Shown: positions 53,267-61,552, counted from the stretch's first letter. The stretch: 64,000 bases of DNA from Ignavibacteria bacterium (GCA_016707005.1 JADJIQ010000005.1:881001-945000), one strand, 5' to 3'. The notes: generated by a model from the letters alone, not told the origin. Made by a program: numbers and translations.

Positions 53267-53539
53267 CTATGCAGCTCGATTCAATCGAAGCTGTGCGTCG
53301 TACAGATCAAATGAGATCTGCAAATTCATCCAGAAGTGCGGCGACGTCTTAAAAACTCCCGCAAGAAGGATCGCCGTCTCGGCAGAGACAGATCGCTTGC
53401 CGTTGATGATGGTATTGATTCGTTGCACCGGAACACCAAGCTGGGCTGCGAGCTCCACCTGTGTCATGGACATAGGAATCAGAAACTCCTCGAGAAGAAC
53501 TTCCCCCGGGTGCGTGGGCCTTCTATTCTTTGGTGACAT
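53267..53539 (-). CDS. higA: HigA-type antitoxin / XRE regulator
   Basis: A 90-residue DNA-binding protein of the HigA/VapI family. The N-terminal RRPTHPGEVLLEEFL, a helix-turn-helix MTQVELAAQLGVPVQRINTIINGKR at about residues 24-48, and the typical PHFWMNLQISFDLYDA end are all present. HigA normally neutralises the mRNA interferase HigB, encoded just upstream, and represses the pair. Here the 150 bases upstream have no room for higB, so it is an orphan or an independent repressor. A possible promoter is at 53569-53600. It is convergent with the BNR gene, 4 bases apart. Confidence 0.9.
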   Translation of the reverse strand: MSPKNRRPTHPGEVLLEEFLIPMSMTQVELAAQLGVPVQRINTIINGKRSVSAETAILLAGVFKTSPHFWMNLQISFDLYDAQLRLNRAA

Positions 53540-53568
53540 TACTCATTCCTCAACGATGGTATCGCGGC

Positions 53569-53600
53569 CGAACTTAACGCATTAACGTATAGCATGCAAT
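53569..53600 (-). promoter_or_regulatory. possible higA promoter and operator
   Basis: On the - strand ATTG (53600-53597), 20 bases, then TAAGTTCG (53576-53569), a TAnnTTyG box. The stretch between contains repeated CGTTAATGCGTTAA words that could bind the HigA helix-turn-helix. Moderate support only. Confidence 0.35.
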
Positions 53601-53661
53601 GCAATCTGTGCGGACGAATATCAGCGTCCGCTTGCAACCTTCTGTAGGACGTGCCGTACCG

Positions 53662-53683
53662 CCTGAATCCAATAATTCAGGAG
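53662..53683 (+). promoter_or_regulatory. hairpin overlapping the ribosome-binding site of the TonB-receptor gene
   Basis: CCTGAAT (53662-53668) pairs with ATTCAGG (53675-53681) around CCAATA. The AGGAG ribosome-binding site (53679-53683), 7 bases before the ATG at 53691, is half inside the 3' arm, so the fold would hide it. A second hairpin (GCGGACG, 53610-53616, with CGTCCGC, 53625-53631) lies upstream in the same leader. Confidence 0.6.
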
Positions 53684-53690
53684 TGCTGCG

Positions 53691-56111
53691 ATGTCTCTTG
53701 TTCTTGTTACGTGTCTTGCAGGGCTCTTAGCCCTACCGGTGGTTGATGATGGGCAGATCTTTGTGAAGGGGCTAGCCGTAAGTGCCCGGGATTCAACTCG
53801 ACTCTCTCTTGCGAATGTGGCTGTTCTGGATCCGAGGGATTCCACGGTCCTCAAGGGAGTTGTGGCCAAGAAGGATGGCAGCTTCGTTATCGGTGGGATT
53901 GATGGGGTGGATCATCTGCTGCGCGTCACATATGCCGGACACCACGCGGCATACCGTGATCTAAGCGAGCAGATCGTCAGCACTGCTAGCGACACGATCG
54001 ATGTTGGACTGATCGCGCTTGAGTCTGCAACCACCAATGTCGTGGATGTCACAGCCGAACGCCCCCTCATCGAATATCAAGACGGGAAGAAGGTCTTTAA
54101 CGTTAGTGAATCGATGACCACTGCTGGTGGCAACGCGCTTGATGTCCTCAAGCAAGTGCCAACGGTGAACGTTGATCTTGAGGGTAACGTAACGGTGCAT
54201 GGGATGCAGGGCGTGAATATCATGATCGACGGAAAGCCCATAACGGCGTATGGGAATGCGAATCAGATCCTCAAAACCCTTCCGTCGGGTGCACTGGAGA
54301 AGGTAGAGGTAGTGGCAAATCCTGGTGCGAAGTACGATGCCCAAGGGTCGGGGGGCATCCTGAATCTTGTCCTGAAAAAACAACGCAGATCCGGATTCAA
54401 TGGCATCGTAGATCTGAACCTGGGTGTCTACGACAACTACAACGGCTCAACTACTCTGAACTCTCGAAACGAGGGAGTGAACTTCTTTGGTGGGGCAGAC
54501 TTCTATCTCTCGAGGCAACGTCGATATAGAAACGTGGTAAGCGAGTTTGATGATGGAACGGGGCTCTTGCGAACCGGCACTTCGCACAACAACAATCACT
54601 CGTATGGATTGCGACTAGGGTCGGATATCACCTTTGATACCGTTCATAGCCTAACGATCAGTGCAGAGGCTAGGGCAAACAACGGAACGAATCAAGACCC
54701 ATGGATGAATACGTTCACATCGAACGATGGACAAGCCCCCTACTATAGCTCCATGGATCAGACAAGCGGTGGACCGAATAATAGCCTGGGCTTTACGGGT
54801 ACCTATACGATGCATGTTGGTCCGAAGGAACATGATCTCGTAGCGAACGTCTATTTCTATCCCGACAACTACGACATAACGAATACACTTGTGACCACCC
54901 CAACAAATGCTAGTGGAGAGGTGGCCGGACAGTCAACAGGACGGAGATCGCAGACGGTTGGCATTGGGTCGTACTTCGAAGCACTTGCCGACTACACATG
55001 GCCGATCACGCCGACCATGAAACTCGGGACCGGTGTAGACGCAACCTTGCAGTTCATTGATTCAGAGTTCAACTTCTCAGAGTTGGATGCCGTGAACAAT
55101 GTGTTTGTGCCCGCTCCGGTCCTGTCCAATGCAGCTAAACACTATGACGACGTCTATGCGGCCTACGTTGATGCATCCGAACAGTTCGGCGATCTGAATG
55201 TTCGCGCTGGACTTCGTGGCGAGCACACGCGCAACCAATTCGAGAGTAGAGATACACCGGCACAGAATTTCGATCGATCATTCGGTAATCTCTTCCCTAG
55301 CATGAGTGCGAGCTATGCCTTCTCACAGGAACAAAGTGTACAGTTCTCCTACGCTCGTAGGATCAACCGTCCAACCGGCCCGCAGTTGAATCCATACGTG
55401 GACGTAACGGACTCTCTCTACTGGCGAGCCGGCAACCCTGCCTTAATGCCGGAGTACATCAACTCGGTTCAACTTGGCATTCTGCAGTACATCGACGCGT
55501 CGGTTGTGAACGTTGAGGCATTCTATCGTCTGACGGAGAACATGATCAACCTTCGGTTCAGGGAAGAAGTGAAGCCTGGTGTTCTTCTCGAACGGCCCTA
55601 CAACTTCGGTCAGGGTATTGCCTATGGCATGTCAGGCTCTGCGAACCTTTCCCTTGCCCCATGGCTCAGTATCAACAGCGAGCTGAGCTACTATTACCAA
55701 GAAGCCGGAGGGACGTTTAAGGGTCAGACGTATGAGAGCACGGGGTATGGATGGAATGCGAGAGTGATCGCAAACGCAACCTTGCCGCTTGACATCAAGA
55801 GTCAGATCTTCTTTGATTACACTGCTCCGCAGGTGATCCCGCAAGGTCAGCGTATGCAGTTCTCGATGTTGAGTCTGTCCATGAACCGAGAGTTCAAGGA
55901 GCAACATCTCACGATCGGACTGAATTGGATGGACGTCTTTAACAGCGCACAGTTTGGCGGTTCTGTTTCCGGTCCAGGTTTCTCAACCGATCTTCTGAAT
56001 CGGCGCGACTATCCTCTCGTGAGTCTCAACCTTTCGTACCGGATCAACGATTACAAGGGTCCACGACCACGGCAATCTCCCGGCGTTGGCGGAGGTGGCA
56101 ACACGATCTGA
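53691..56111 (+). CDS. TonB-dependent-receptor-like outer-membrane protein
   Basis: An 806-residue protein with a short signal peptide (SLVLVTCLAGLLALPVV). A carboxypeptidase-regulatory-like domain spans about 22-110, and a plug domain about 120-235 (GNALDVLKQVPTVNVDLEGNVTVHGMQGVNIMIDGKPI...LPSGALEKVEVVANPGAKYDAQGSGGILNLVLKK). The large beta-barrel to the C-terminus ends LNLSYRINDYKG, followed by a short Pro/Gly tail. This is the outer-membrane beta-barrel 3 type common in Bacteroidota, often lacking SusD. No TonB box is obvious. The substrate is unknown. Leader hairpins at 53610-53631 and 53662-53683 suggest translational control. Confidence 0.88.
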   Translation: MSLVLVTCLAGLLALPVVDDGQIFVKGLAVSARDSTRLSLANVAVLDPRDSTVLKGVVAKKDGSFVIGGIDGVDHLLRVTYAGHHAAYRDLSEQIVSTASDTIDVGLIALESATTNVVDVTAERPLIEYQDGKKVFNVSESMTTAGGNALDVLKQVPTVNVDLEGNVTVHGMQGVNIMIDGKPITAYGNANQILKTLPSGALEKVEVVANPGAKYDAQGSGGILNLVLKKQRRSGFNGIVDLNLGVYDNYNGSTTLNSRNEGVNFFGGADFYLSRQRRYRNVVSEFDDGTGLLRTGTSHNNNHSYGLRLGSDITFDTVHSLTISAEARANNGTNQDPWMNTFTSNDGQAPYYSSMDQTSGGPNNSLGFTGTYTMHVGPKEHDLVANVYFYPDNYDITNTLVTTPTNASGEVAGQSTGRRSQTVGIGSYFEALADYTWPITPTMKLGTGVDATLQFIDSEFNFSELDAVNNVFVPAPVLSNAAKHYDDVYAAYVDASEQFGDLNVRAGLRGEHTRNQFESRDTPAQNFDRSFGNLFPSMSASYAFSQEQSVQFSYARRINRPTGPQLNPYVDVTDSLYWRAGNPALMPEYINSVQLGILQYIDASVVNVEAFYRLTENMINLRFREEVKPGVLLERPYNFGQGIAYGMSGSANLSLAPWLSINSELSYYYQEAGGTFKGQTYESTGYGWNARVIANATLPLDIKSQIFFDYTAPQVIPQGQRMQFSMLSLSMNREFKEQHLTIGLNWMDVFNSAQFGGSVSGPGFSTDLLNRRDYPLVSLNLSYRINDYKGPRPRQSPGVGGGGNTI

Positions 56112-56273
56112 ACGATCAACGGAAACTTTGTAGCACGAATGATGTCTATATCTCTGGTGACACACACTACCAGGGCATGCGTGTTGCGCAGTGATCATGA
56201 TCTCGGGTTCGGTAAAACGTGCAGCCGAATTCACCACACATGATCGCTACGTGGACATGCATGCTTCTGTGTG

Positions 56274-57236
56274 TTAAAACCAGCGAGCCGCAGACTTCGG
56301 GACATACCATGTAGTGCTGTGTCCGGCCTGATGAGCCCCTTTATCGTGACACCGCATGATGATGATGGTGTTGTTCACGGTACCATGGATGAGCCACTCG
56401 TGCCCGATGAATTCAACGGCATTCACAAGCACCTCAAGGGCGATGGAATCCTGCGACGCAACCGTTTCCAGTTTCTCCGGACGAACCCCTAACGTCTTGC
56501 CGTTGTGGGGGATCAGATTCATGGACGGGCTGCCGGTGAACGATGCAACGAAGGGCGTTGCGGGATTGTCGTAGATGTCTGCCGGTGTGCCTACTTGCTG
56601 CAGAACGCCATCATTCAAGATCGCCATGCGATCGCTCATCGTCATGGCCTCTACCTGATCATGTGTTACGTACACCGTAGTAACGCCAAGTGCACGTTGC
56701 AATGAGCGGATCTCTGTACGCATGTGCGCGCGTAGTTGTGCGTCGAGATTGGAAAGGGGCTCATCGAACAAGAACACGCGTGGTTGACGGATGATGGCGC
56801 GCCCTACGGCCACGCGCTGACGTTGTCCGCCTGAGAGTTGTTTTGGTCTGCGGTCCAGCATCGAGTCAAGGCTTAGCATCGACGCTACCTCGCGAACACG
56901 AGCATTGATCCGCTCCTTTGGTTCCTTGCGGATCGCCAACGGGAAGGCAAGATTTTCAAACACCGTGAGGTGTGGGTACAGTGCATAGTTCTGAAAGACC
57001 ATGCCAACATCTCGTTGACGTGGCTCTACGTTGTTCATCACTTCATTGTCGAAGCGGACGGTGCCGCTCGTTACGGACTCCAGTCCGGCGATCATGCGCA
57101 ACAGAGTACTCTTGCCACATCCCGATGGACCAACGAGTACAAAGAACTCGCCCGGTTCGATCGTGAAGGAGACATCCTGCAGTGGTTTAACGGAGTCGAA
57201 GGACTTGCTAACGTTTTCGAAGGTGATCCGTGTCAT
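56274..57236 (-). CDS. MalK/UgpC-type ABC transporter ATP-binding protein
   Basis: A 320-residue ATPase of the carbohydrate-importer (CUT1) type. Walker A is GPSGCGKST (about residues 37-45), Q-loop FQNYALYPH, signature LSGGQRQRVAVGRA, Walker B VFLFDEPLSNLDA, H-loop YVTHDQVEAM. A regulatory TOBE-like region is present but short (the family usually has about 360 residues), ending in an atypical tail (KSAARWF). No permease or binding-protein genes are near. The gene follows the DnaJ-like gene directly; I chose ATG 57236, while GTG 57251 would overlap that stop (GTGA). It may energise a transporter encoded elsewhere. Confidence 0.88.
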   Translation of the reverse strand: MTRITFENVSKSFDSVKPLQDVSFTIEPGEFFVLVGPSGCGKSTLLRMIAGLESVTSGTVRFDNEVMNNVEPRQRDVGMVFQNYALYPHLTVFENLAFPLAIRKEPKERINARVREVASMLSLDSMLDRRPKQLSGGQRQRVAVGRAIIRQPRVFLFDEPLSNLDAQLRAHMRTEIRSLQRALGVTTVYVTHDQVEAMTMSDRMAILNDGVLQQVGTPADIYDNPATPFVASFTGSPSMNLIPHNGKTLGVRPEKLETVASQDSIALEVLVNAVEFIGHEWLIHGTVNNTIIIMRCHDKGAHQAGHSTTWYVPKSAARWF

Positions 57237-57247
57237 GTGGTGCCTGG

Positions 57248-58099
57248 TCACAAGCCGAGATCACGAAGCTTCTCTGCCAGCTCTCGTTGTTCATCGGTAA
57301 GTGTTGTTGGAATATTGACCGTAAGCTCAACATACAGGTCTCCGCGCGAATTCTCCACGCCATAGACCGGCATGCCCTGCCCCTTTATCCTTAAGATCTT
57401 GCCATTCGGGGTCCCGGGCGGAATACTAAGGGCAATGGTGCCCTTTAGCGTCACTACCGGATGTTTCTCTCCCAAGAGTGCCGTTGAGAGTGGGATCACC
57501 TCCTTCACCCTCAGGTCGTTCCCCTCACGAATGAAGCGCGTATGGGGCTCAATGGTCACCTCCATTTCACCATTCGGAATGCGGAGTCTCTGGCCAGTGG
57601 CCACGCCCGGCTTAAAGGTCACATCCACCTTTGTACCGTCGATGGCGAATCGCTTGGAGGCACCGGTGAAGGCTTCTGCAAGCGTAAGTGTTACAGCGTA
57701 GACCTTTGGAGGTGCCGGCCGAGCTTGCGCGGTACGCGTACGTGTTGTGCGGCCGCCCCCTCCACCAAACAACTCAGAGAGAAGGTCTCCGAATGATGTG
57801 CCGGAGAACATATCGCCAACATCATCCATCGAGACCTGCGGTCCTCCCGGACGTGGTCTCCTGCCGCGTTGATACGCGGATGTTTGCGACGAGAGCTGGT
57901 CGTATTTGGCGCGCTTTGTTTTATCGGACAGCACCTCATACGCCTCGCTGATACGCTTGAACTTCTCCTCGGCGCCGGGTTTATCCGGATTGGTATCAGG
58001 GTGATACTGTCGTGCGAGCTTCCGAAAGGCCTTCTTGATCTCATCGTCCGTAGCTGTTCGTTCGAGCTCGAGTTCTTTGTAGTAGTCATTGAAATTCAT
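57248..58099 (-). CDS. DnaJ/CbpA-like co-chaperone (type II, no zinc finger)
   Basis: A 283-residue Hsp40. The J domain (about 3-66) has the HPD motif in RQYHPDTNPD. A Gly/Arg-rich linker (FGGGGGRTTRTRT) follows, then two C-terminal substrate-binding beta-domains (VTLTLAEAFTGASKRFAIDG, GVATGQRLRIPNGEMEV, VTLKGTIALSIPPGTPNG, RGDLYVELTV). The Cys-rich zinc-finger region of DnaJ is absent, so it is of the CbpA/DnaJ type II class. It stimulates Hsp70 ATPase. It overlaps the small membrane protein upstream by one base (TGATG) and is close to the ABC ATPase downstream. Confidence 0.93.
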   Translation of the reverse strand: MNFNDYYKELELERTATDDEIKKAFRKLARQYHPDTNPDKPGAEEKFKRISEAYEVLSDKTKRAKYDQLSSQTSAYQRGRRPRPGGPQVSMDDVGDMFSGTSFGDLLSELFGGGGGRTTRTRTAQARPAPPKVYAVTLTLAEAFTGASKRFAIDGTKVDVTFKPGVATGQRLRIPNGEMEVTIEPHTRFIREGNDLRVKEVIPLSTALLGEKHPVVTLKGTIALSIPPGTPNGKILRIKGQGMPVYGVENSRGDLYVELTVNIPTTLTDEQRELAEKLRDLGL

Positions 58100-58440
58100 C
58101 AGAGGATATCTCCGATCGAAAGGCCGAACCATTTGTCGAGATAGAGAGCGAAGAGCACAGCAAAGACCAGGATAATGAAGAAGATCACGCCAATGATGCG
58201 GCCAGCTCCGCTCTTGGTTTGCTGCATGCTTATCTTGACCACGGCTTCTGTTGCCCGTTCAGTGTAGGCAAAGACCGGAACGAAGATCAAGACGATGATG
58301 CCCATTCCGAGCCACGTAGCAGTGGCAGGTCTGAATCGTTCTGTTTCTTGGAGGAGCCGGTCTTCGAGGAGTCCCGTCAACAAGTACGACACCAACACGG
58401 TGACGGTGAAGATGACGGCCTTCGTCACGTATTTCATCAT
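58099..58440 (-). CDS. small two-to-three-helix membrane protein
   Basis: A 113-residue membrane protein with three hydrophobic segments (about 7-24, AVIFTVTVLVSYLLTGLL; 43-60, WLGMGIIVLIFVPVFAY; 82-103, IIGVIFFIILVFAVLFALYL). Not a recognised family. It is translationally coupled to the DnaJ-like gene by a one-base overlap. Its start codon is only 15 bases from the divergent lipoprotein start; its -7 box TAAGTTTG (58471-58464) lies inside that lipoprotein's reading frame. Confidence 0.7.
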   Translation of the reverse strand: MMKYVTKAVIFTVTVLVSYLLTGLLEDRLLQETERFRPATATWLGMGIIVLIFVPVFAYTERATEAVVKISMQQTKSGAGRIIGVIFFIILVFAVLFALYLDKWFGLSIGDIL

Positions 58441-58455
58441 GGGATTGAATTCTCT

Positions 58456-58881
58456 ATGAAGTCCAAACTTACGGCTCCGAACATCGTTCTCATGAGCGCG
58501 TTGTTTTTAGCGTTCTCACTACTGATCTCGTGCACATCATCAATAGTGGATCCGCAGGACTGTCCGGCTGAGAAGGATATCCTCACAACCATCACAGACT
58601 CTGACGGCAACGTCTATACAGTTGGCATAGACGGATTTGTTTACAAGAACGTGGGCAACGGTTGCGAACGTGTGTTGAAGTATTTCGAGCCCGGATTTGA
58701 AGCGGCCAACTATGAACGTCGTGGAGACAGCGTCTTCTACAAGACACCTCAGGGGCTCTTTCCGGCGCGGAACACCTTCATCGAATCATGGGATCGATAC
58801 GCAACATTTGGAGAGGTGTTCATCCAGGAGATCCGGCACGTTGATCGATACTGGAATACGATAACGCTGCAAAGCCCCTAG
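58456..58881 (+). CDS. N-terminal part of a frameshifted lipoprotein
   Basis: 141 residues to an early TAG. NIVLMSALFLAFSLLISC is a lipoprotein signal with the cysteine at about residue 26. The mature part (EKDILTTITDSDGNVYTVGIDGFVYKNVGNGCERVLK) looks like a small beta-domain. The following frame (58890-59492) carries a lyase-like domain. A -1 shift at the CCCC run (58875-58878), or one missing C there, joins the two into one protein of about 345 residues. The upstream part of the open frame before ATG 58456 lies opposite the membrane protein gene and is not used. Confidence 0.7.
   Translation: MKSKLTAPNIVLMSALFLAFSLLISCTSSIVDPQDCPAEKDILTTITDSDGNVYTVGIDGFVYKNVGNGCERVLKYFEPGFEAANYERRGDSVFYKTPQGLFPARNTFIESWDRYATFGEVFIQEIRHVDRYWNTITLQSP
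58464..58471 (-). promoter_or_regulatory. -7 box of the membrane protein/DnaJ/ABC operon inside the divergent gene
   Basis: TAAGTTTG on the - strand matches TAnnTTTG exactly, 23 bases before the ATG at 58440. It overlaps codons 3-6 of the divergent lipoprotein gene. Confidence 0.45.
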
Positions 58882-58889
58882 CCCCATCG

Positions 58890-59492
58890 TTGAGTGATTA
58901 TGTGGCGTTGCGGACATGCATTTTCAACGGTACGTGTACGTTCCGTGACAATAGAATCGATCTCGCAACCGACCCGACGAACATTGCTAACAAGGTGATG
59001 AAGTTCACGGCAGTTGCGCCATCGATGGGCATGGTAACATCGAAGTCGTCCATGGAGAGCACAACGGCGTATTTCAAGAAGGGAAGTGAGCTTTGGTATG
59101 AGGCACGGTACTACTTCACATCACAGCTGCCGTTCAGCATCGCCGATTTCGAGAGTGGATGGATCGATCAATCTCCCGGGCCTCGCATTGTGATCAGTGG
59201 CGGTGCGTTGGCCGTAGAGAACAAGTTCGGGAACAAACTCATGTTCCGTCAGGCCACACCTATTCCCATTCCGATCGGCAAGTGGGTAAAGGTCAAGATC
59301 CACTTCGTCTTCCACGAAGAGAACGGTCGCATAGAGCTTTGGCAGGACGGAGTGCGAGTATTGGATGTGGATGCGCCCACACTACCACTATCGATCGCGA
59401 TACAGAACAACATCGAAGTAGGGATCACTGCAACATCGCAAGCATGCGAAGTATTGGTGGACGATGTGCGTCTTTCCCCCTTGCCACTTTAG
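58890..59492 (+). CDS. C-terminal part of the same gene: polysaccharide-lyase-like jelly-roll domain
   Basis: A 200-residue open frame that starts 9 bases after the TAG of the lipoprotein part and in the -1 frame. It has no signal peptide and no good start (TTG). The content (SELWYEARYYFTSQLPF, IVISGGALAVENKFGNKLMFRQATPIPIPIGKWVKVKIHFVFHEENGRIELWQDGVRVLDVDAPT) resembles the heparin/alginate-lyase-like concanavalin jelly-roll fold of polysaccharide-binding or cleaving proteins. Reading the frame backwards across the CCCC run keeps it open. Treat it as one broken or frameshifted gene with 58456-58881. It overlaps the K+ channel gene by 4 bases. Confidence 0.6.
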   Translation: MSDYVALRTCIFNGTCTFRDNRIDLATDPTNIANKVMKFTAVAPSMGMVTSKSSMESTTAYFKKGSELWYEARYYFTSQLPFSIADFESGWIDQSPGPRIVISGGALAVENKFGNKLMFRQATPIPIPIGKWVKVKIHFVFHEENGRIELWQDGVRVLDVDAPTLPLSIAIQNNIEVGITATSQACEVLVDDVRLSPLPL

Positions 59493-60463
59493 AGGGGGCT
59501 TGGTTGTTCGTCCAACGGCGCCGGGACAGTTGCGAGAGGGTAGAGATCCATTGGCGTGGTATCGTGCACACGGTCTACATGAACGGTCACATCACCTGAG
59601 TCAAGGGTTTCGAACATGGACACATACTTCGCCCCTTCCAAGATCTCTTGAGGTCTGTAGGAATAGCGCGAGTAGAACTGTTGTCCAACCGTATCGTCGA
59701 ATGCTGTGAGGATCACGAGAAACTCAGCATTCCGTTGTACTAGGTCTGCGAGGCGGAGTCCGGACAGCGGGCTATCGGACGTGATCGTATGCACAAGCGT
59801 CCAATTGATCGCGAGCGAGCTGATGTGTGAGATGTCGAGATTGAGCTGGTAGTATCGTCTGTTGTGTTGTGGTTCATTCGGATCCTGCATCACCAGGATC
59901 AAGTTTGCCGTGCTATCCATCACTACGCTCGAGCGCTCATTCACAAGTCTGCACATGAACGCATTGTATCCGTCGCGATGAGGTCCGAGCACAGCCTTTT
60001 CCGCAAACGTAATTCGGGGCTTGATACGCGAGAACCGACCGAACGAGATGCCCGTAAAGATCCCGAAGATGAAGAGTCCGGCAAGAGCCTCCAATGAAGC
60101 TATCGCACTGACAAGGGGCGAACCAGGCGCCAGGTTTCCATACCCTACCGTGGTAAGTGTTTGCGCACTGAAAAACATCGCGTCTGAGAGTTCCATCCAC
60201 CAATCGCCATCCTGGGCGTTGAGGATCTGGTCCGTGCCGATGAGCATGTACAACGTGCCGAAGACAGCATTGACCACTATGTAAAGAACGAGGGTGAGGC
60301 CAAGGTACTTTGTCCACGACCACATGAGAGCGGCGTGATAGAGGTCCGACCAATGGAATCTATCGCCAACGCGACCCACGTTGAGCGATCCGTCACGTCT
60401 GACAATACGACCTGTACCACCGAGTTTGATCCCGAAGCCCGGGTCATTGATCTGTTTAGCCAT
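59489..60463 (-). CDS. inward-rectifier (KirBac-like) potassium channel
   Basis: A 324-residue membrane protein. The outer helix (about 50-75, YLGLTLVLYIVVNAVFGTLYML), pore helix and selectivity filter TLTTVGYGNLAPGS (about 107-120), and inner helix (SAIASLEALAGLFIFGIFTGI) form a two-helix K+ pore. The C-terminal half is an Ig-like Kir cytoplasmic domain (RITFAEKAVLGPHRDGYNAFMCRLVNERS...). It is predicted to be a tetramer in the inner membrane that lets K+ through and may be gated by ligands or lipids. Start at the ATG (MAKQINDPG); the frame before it begins with a TTG. It follows radC by about 30 bases. Confidence 0.92.
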   Translation of the reverse strand: MAKQINDPGFGIKLGGTGRIVRRDGSLNVGRVGDRFHWSDLYHAALMWSWTKYLGLTLVLYIVVNAVFGTLYMLIGTDQILNAQDGDWWMELSDAMFFSAQTLTTVGYGNLAPGSPLVSAIASLEALAGLFIFGIFTGISFGRFSRIKPRITFAEKAVLGPHRDGYNAFMCRLVNERSSVVMDSTANLILVMQDPNEPQHNRRYYQLNLDISHISSLAINWTLVHTITSDSPLSGLRLADLVQRNAEFLVILTAFDDTVGQQFYSRYSYRPQEILEGAKYVSMFETLDSGDVTVHVDRVHDTTPMDLYPLATVPAPLDEQPSPL

Positions 60464-60493
60464 GGAATCCTGTGTGGTAAACAACGTTTTGAG

Positions 60494-61168
60494 CTACATC
60501 AGATGTCGCTCTGCGAGAGACGTATATGCATCACCACCAATGATGATGTGATCGAGTACACGAATATCGACGATGCGTCCTGCATCTACGAGTTGTCGGG
60601 TGATCGTGATATCCTCTTTTGACGGTTCTGTGTTCCCCGACGGGTGGTTATGCACCAGGATAACAGCAGCGCAATTCTCGGCGATCGCTAGGCGAAACAC
60701 CTCGCGGGGGTGGATCAGCACGGCATTGAGCGAGCCGTCGCTCACCGCAACATCGCGCATCACCTGGTTGGCGGAATTCAGCAGCACAACATGAAAGCAC
60801 TCCGTGCGCAGGTGCCTCATGCGTGGTGCCATCAGTTTGGCCAGGACGGCTGGAGAAGTGATCATCGTGCGGTCTGAGAACGGTTCGGCCTGAATGCGGT
60901 GAGCCAATTCAAAGGCTGCGCAGAGAGTGGCTGCCTTTGCTGTACCCATGCCATGGATCGCGCGGAGTTCCGCTACGTCGCGTCCGGCCAGGTCTGTAAG
61001 CGTCGGGAACCGACGTAGGACATCATTCGCGATCTCTGCCGCAGATGCTCCCGGCGTGCCCACATTGATCAGCAGGGCCAGTAGCTCCTGTGTGCTCAGT
61101 GCTTGTGAGCCGTGGCGTATCAAGCGTTCCCGTGGTCTGTCTGCATCGGCTGTTGACATTTGTTGCAT
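60494..61168 (-). CDS. radC: RadC family JAB-domain protein
   Basis: A 224-residue protein of the RadC family. An N-terminal helix-hairpin-helix region (about 25-90: LSTQELLALLINVGTPGASAAEIANDVL, IHGMGTAKAATLCAAFELAHR) precedes a JAB/MPN+ metal-binding domain with VHNHPSGNTEPSKEDITIT (the HxHx7SxxD motif). Although named for DNA repair, the function of RadC is disputed. It is co-directional with the K+ channel gene. TAGGGATG, a poor -7 match, lies 5 bases before the ATG. Confidence 0.93.
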   Translation of the reverse strand: MQQMSTADADRPRERLIRHGSQALSTQELLALLINVGTPGASAAEIANDVLRRFPTLTDLAGRDVAELRAIHGMGTAKAATLCAAFELAHRIQAEPFSDRTMITSPAVLAKLMAPRMRHLRTECFHVVLLNSANQVMRDVAVSDGSLNAVLIHPREVFRLAIAENCAAVILVHNHPSGNTEPSKEDITITRQLVDAGRIVDIRVLDHIIIGGDAYTSLAERHLM

Positions 61169-61215
61169 TTTTGCATCCCTAAAAGGCAGTTCAAGAACTC
61201 TGGCAATCCACCCGT

Positions 61216-61521
61216 ATGATCGATCTCCTCATCTACCACCTGCATATCGTGGGCGTCTTGTATGCCTTTACGATGCGGTGGCAGCGTGAAGGACTCAAGG
61301 GCGGATTCCTTGCAGTGGCCACGTGTGGTCTGGTATTCACCATCCTCTGGGCAGTGACCGGACCAATAGCGCGCATCCTTATGCCGCAGGCAGCCCAGCC
61401 CGGAGATCTCTTCACATCGGACACCTTGTCCCTTGTGTTGCTGATGATACCCGAGGTGATCTTCTTCCGGGTGTTCTTCCTACGTGCGCCCAGTGTACCC
61501 GAACGTGACGCAGCCGTTTAG
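61216..61521 (+). CDS. small membrane protein of unknown function
   Basis: A 101-residue protein with about three hydrophobic segments (LLIYHLHIVGVLYAFTM, GGFLAVATCGLVFTILWAVTG, LSLVLLMIPEVIFFRVFFL). No family recognised; conserved aromatic residues suggest a helical membrane protein. The start ATG lies 47 bases from the divergent radC gene. It ends 31 bases before the rrn promoter. Confidence 0.65.
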   Translation: MIDLLIYHLHIVGVLYAFTMRWQREGLKGGFLAVATCGLVFTILWAVTGPIARILMPQAAQPGDLFTSDTLSLVLLMIPEVIFFRVFFLRAPSVPERDAAV

Positions 61522-61552
61522 GGCGGCCCCTTGAACTTTTTTCCACCCCCTG

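Noticed and set aside
53540..53640. HigB toxin remnant upstream of higA
   Set aside because: All three frames on the - strand have stops within about 12 codons, and no HigB motif is seen.
56112..56273. Extra gene between the TonB-receptor and ABC genes
   Set aside because: Only short frames; likely the 3' region of both convergent genes, without a clear terminator.
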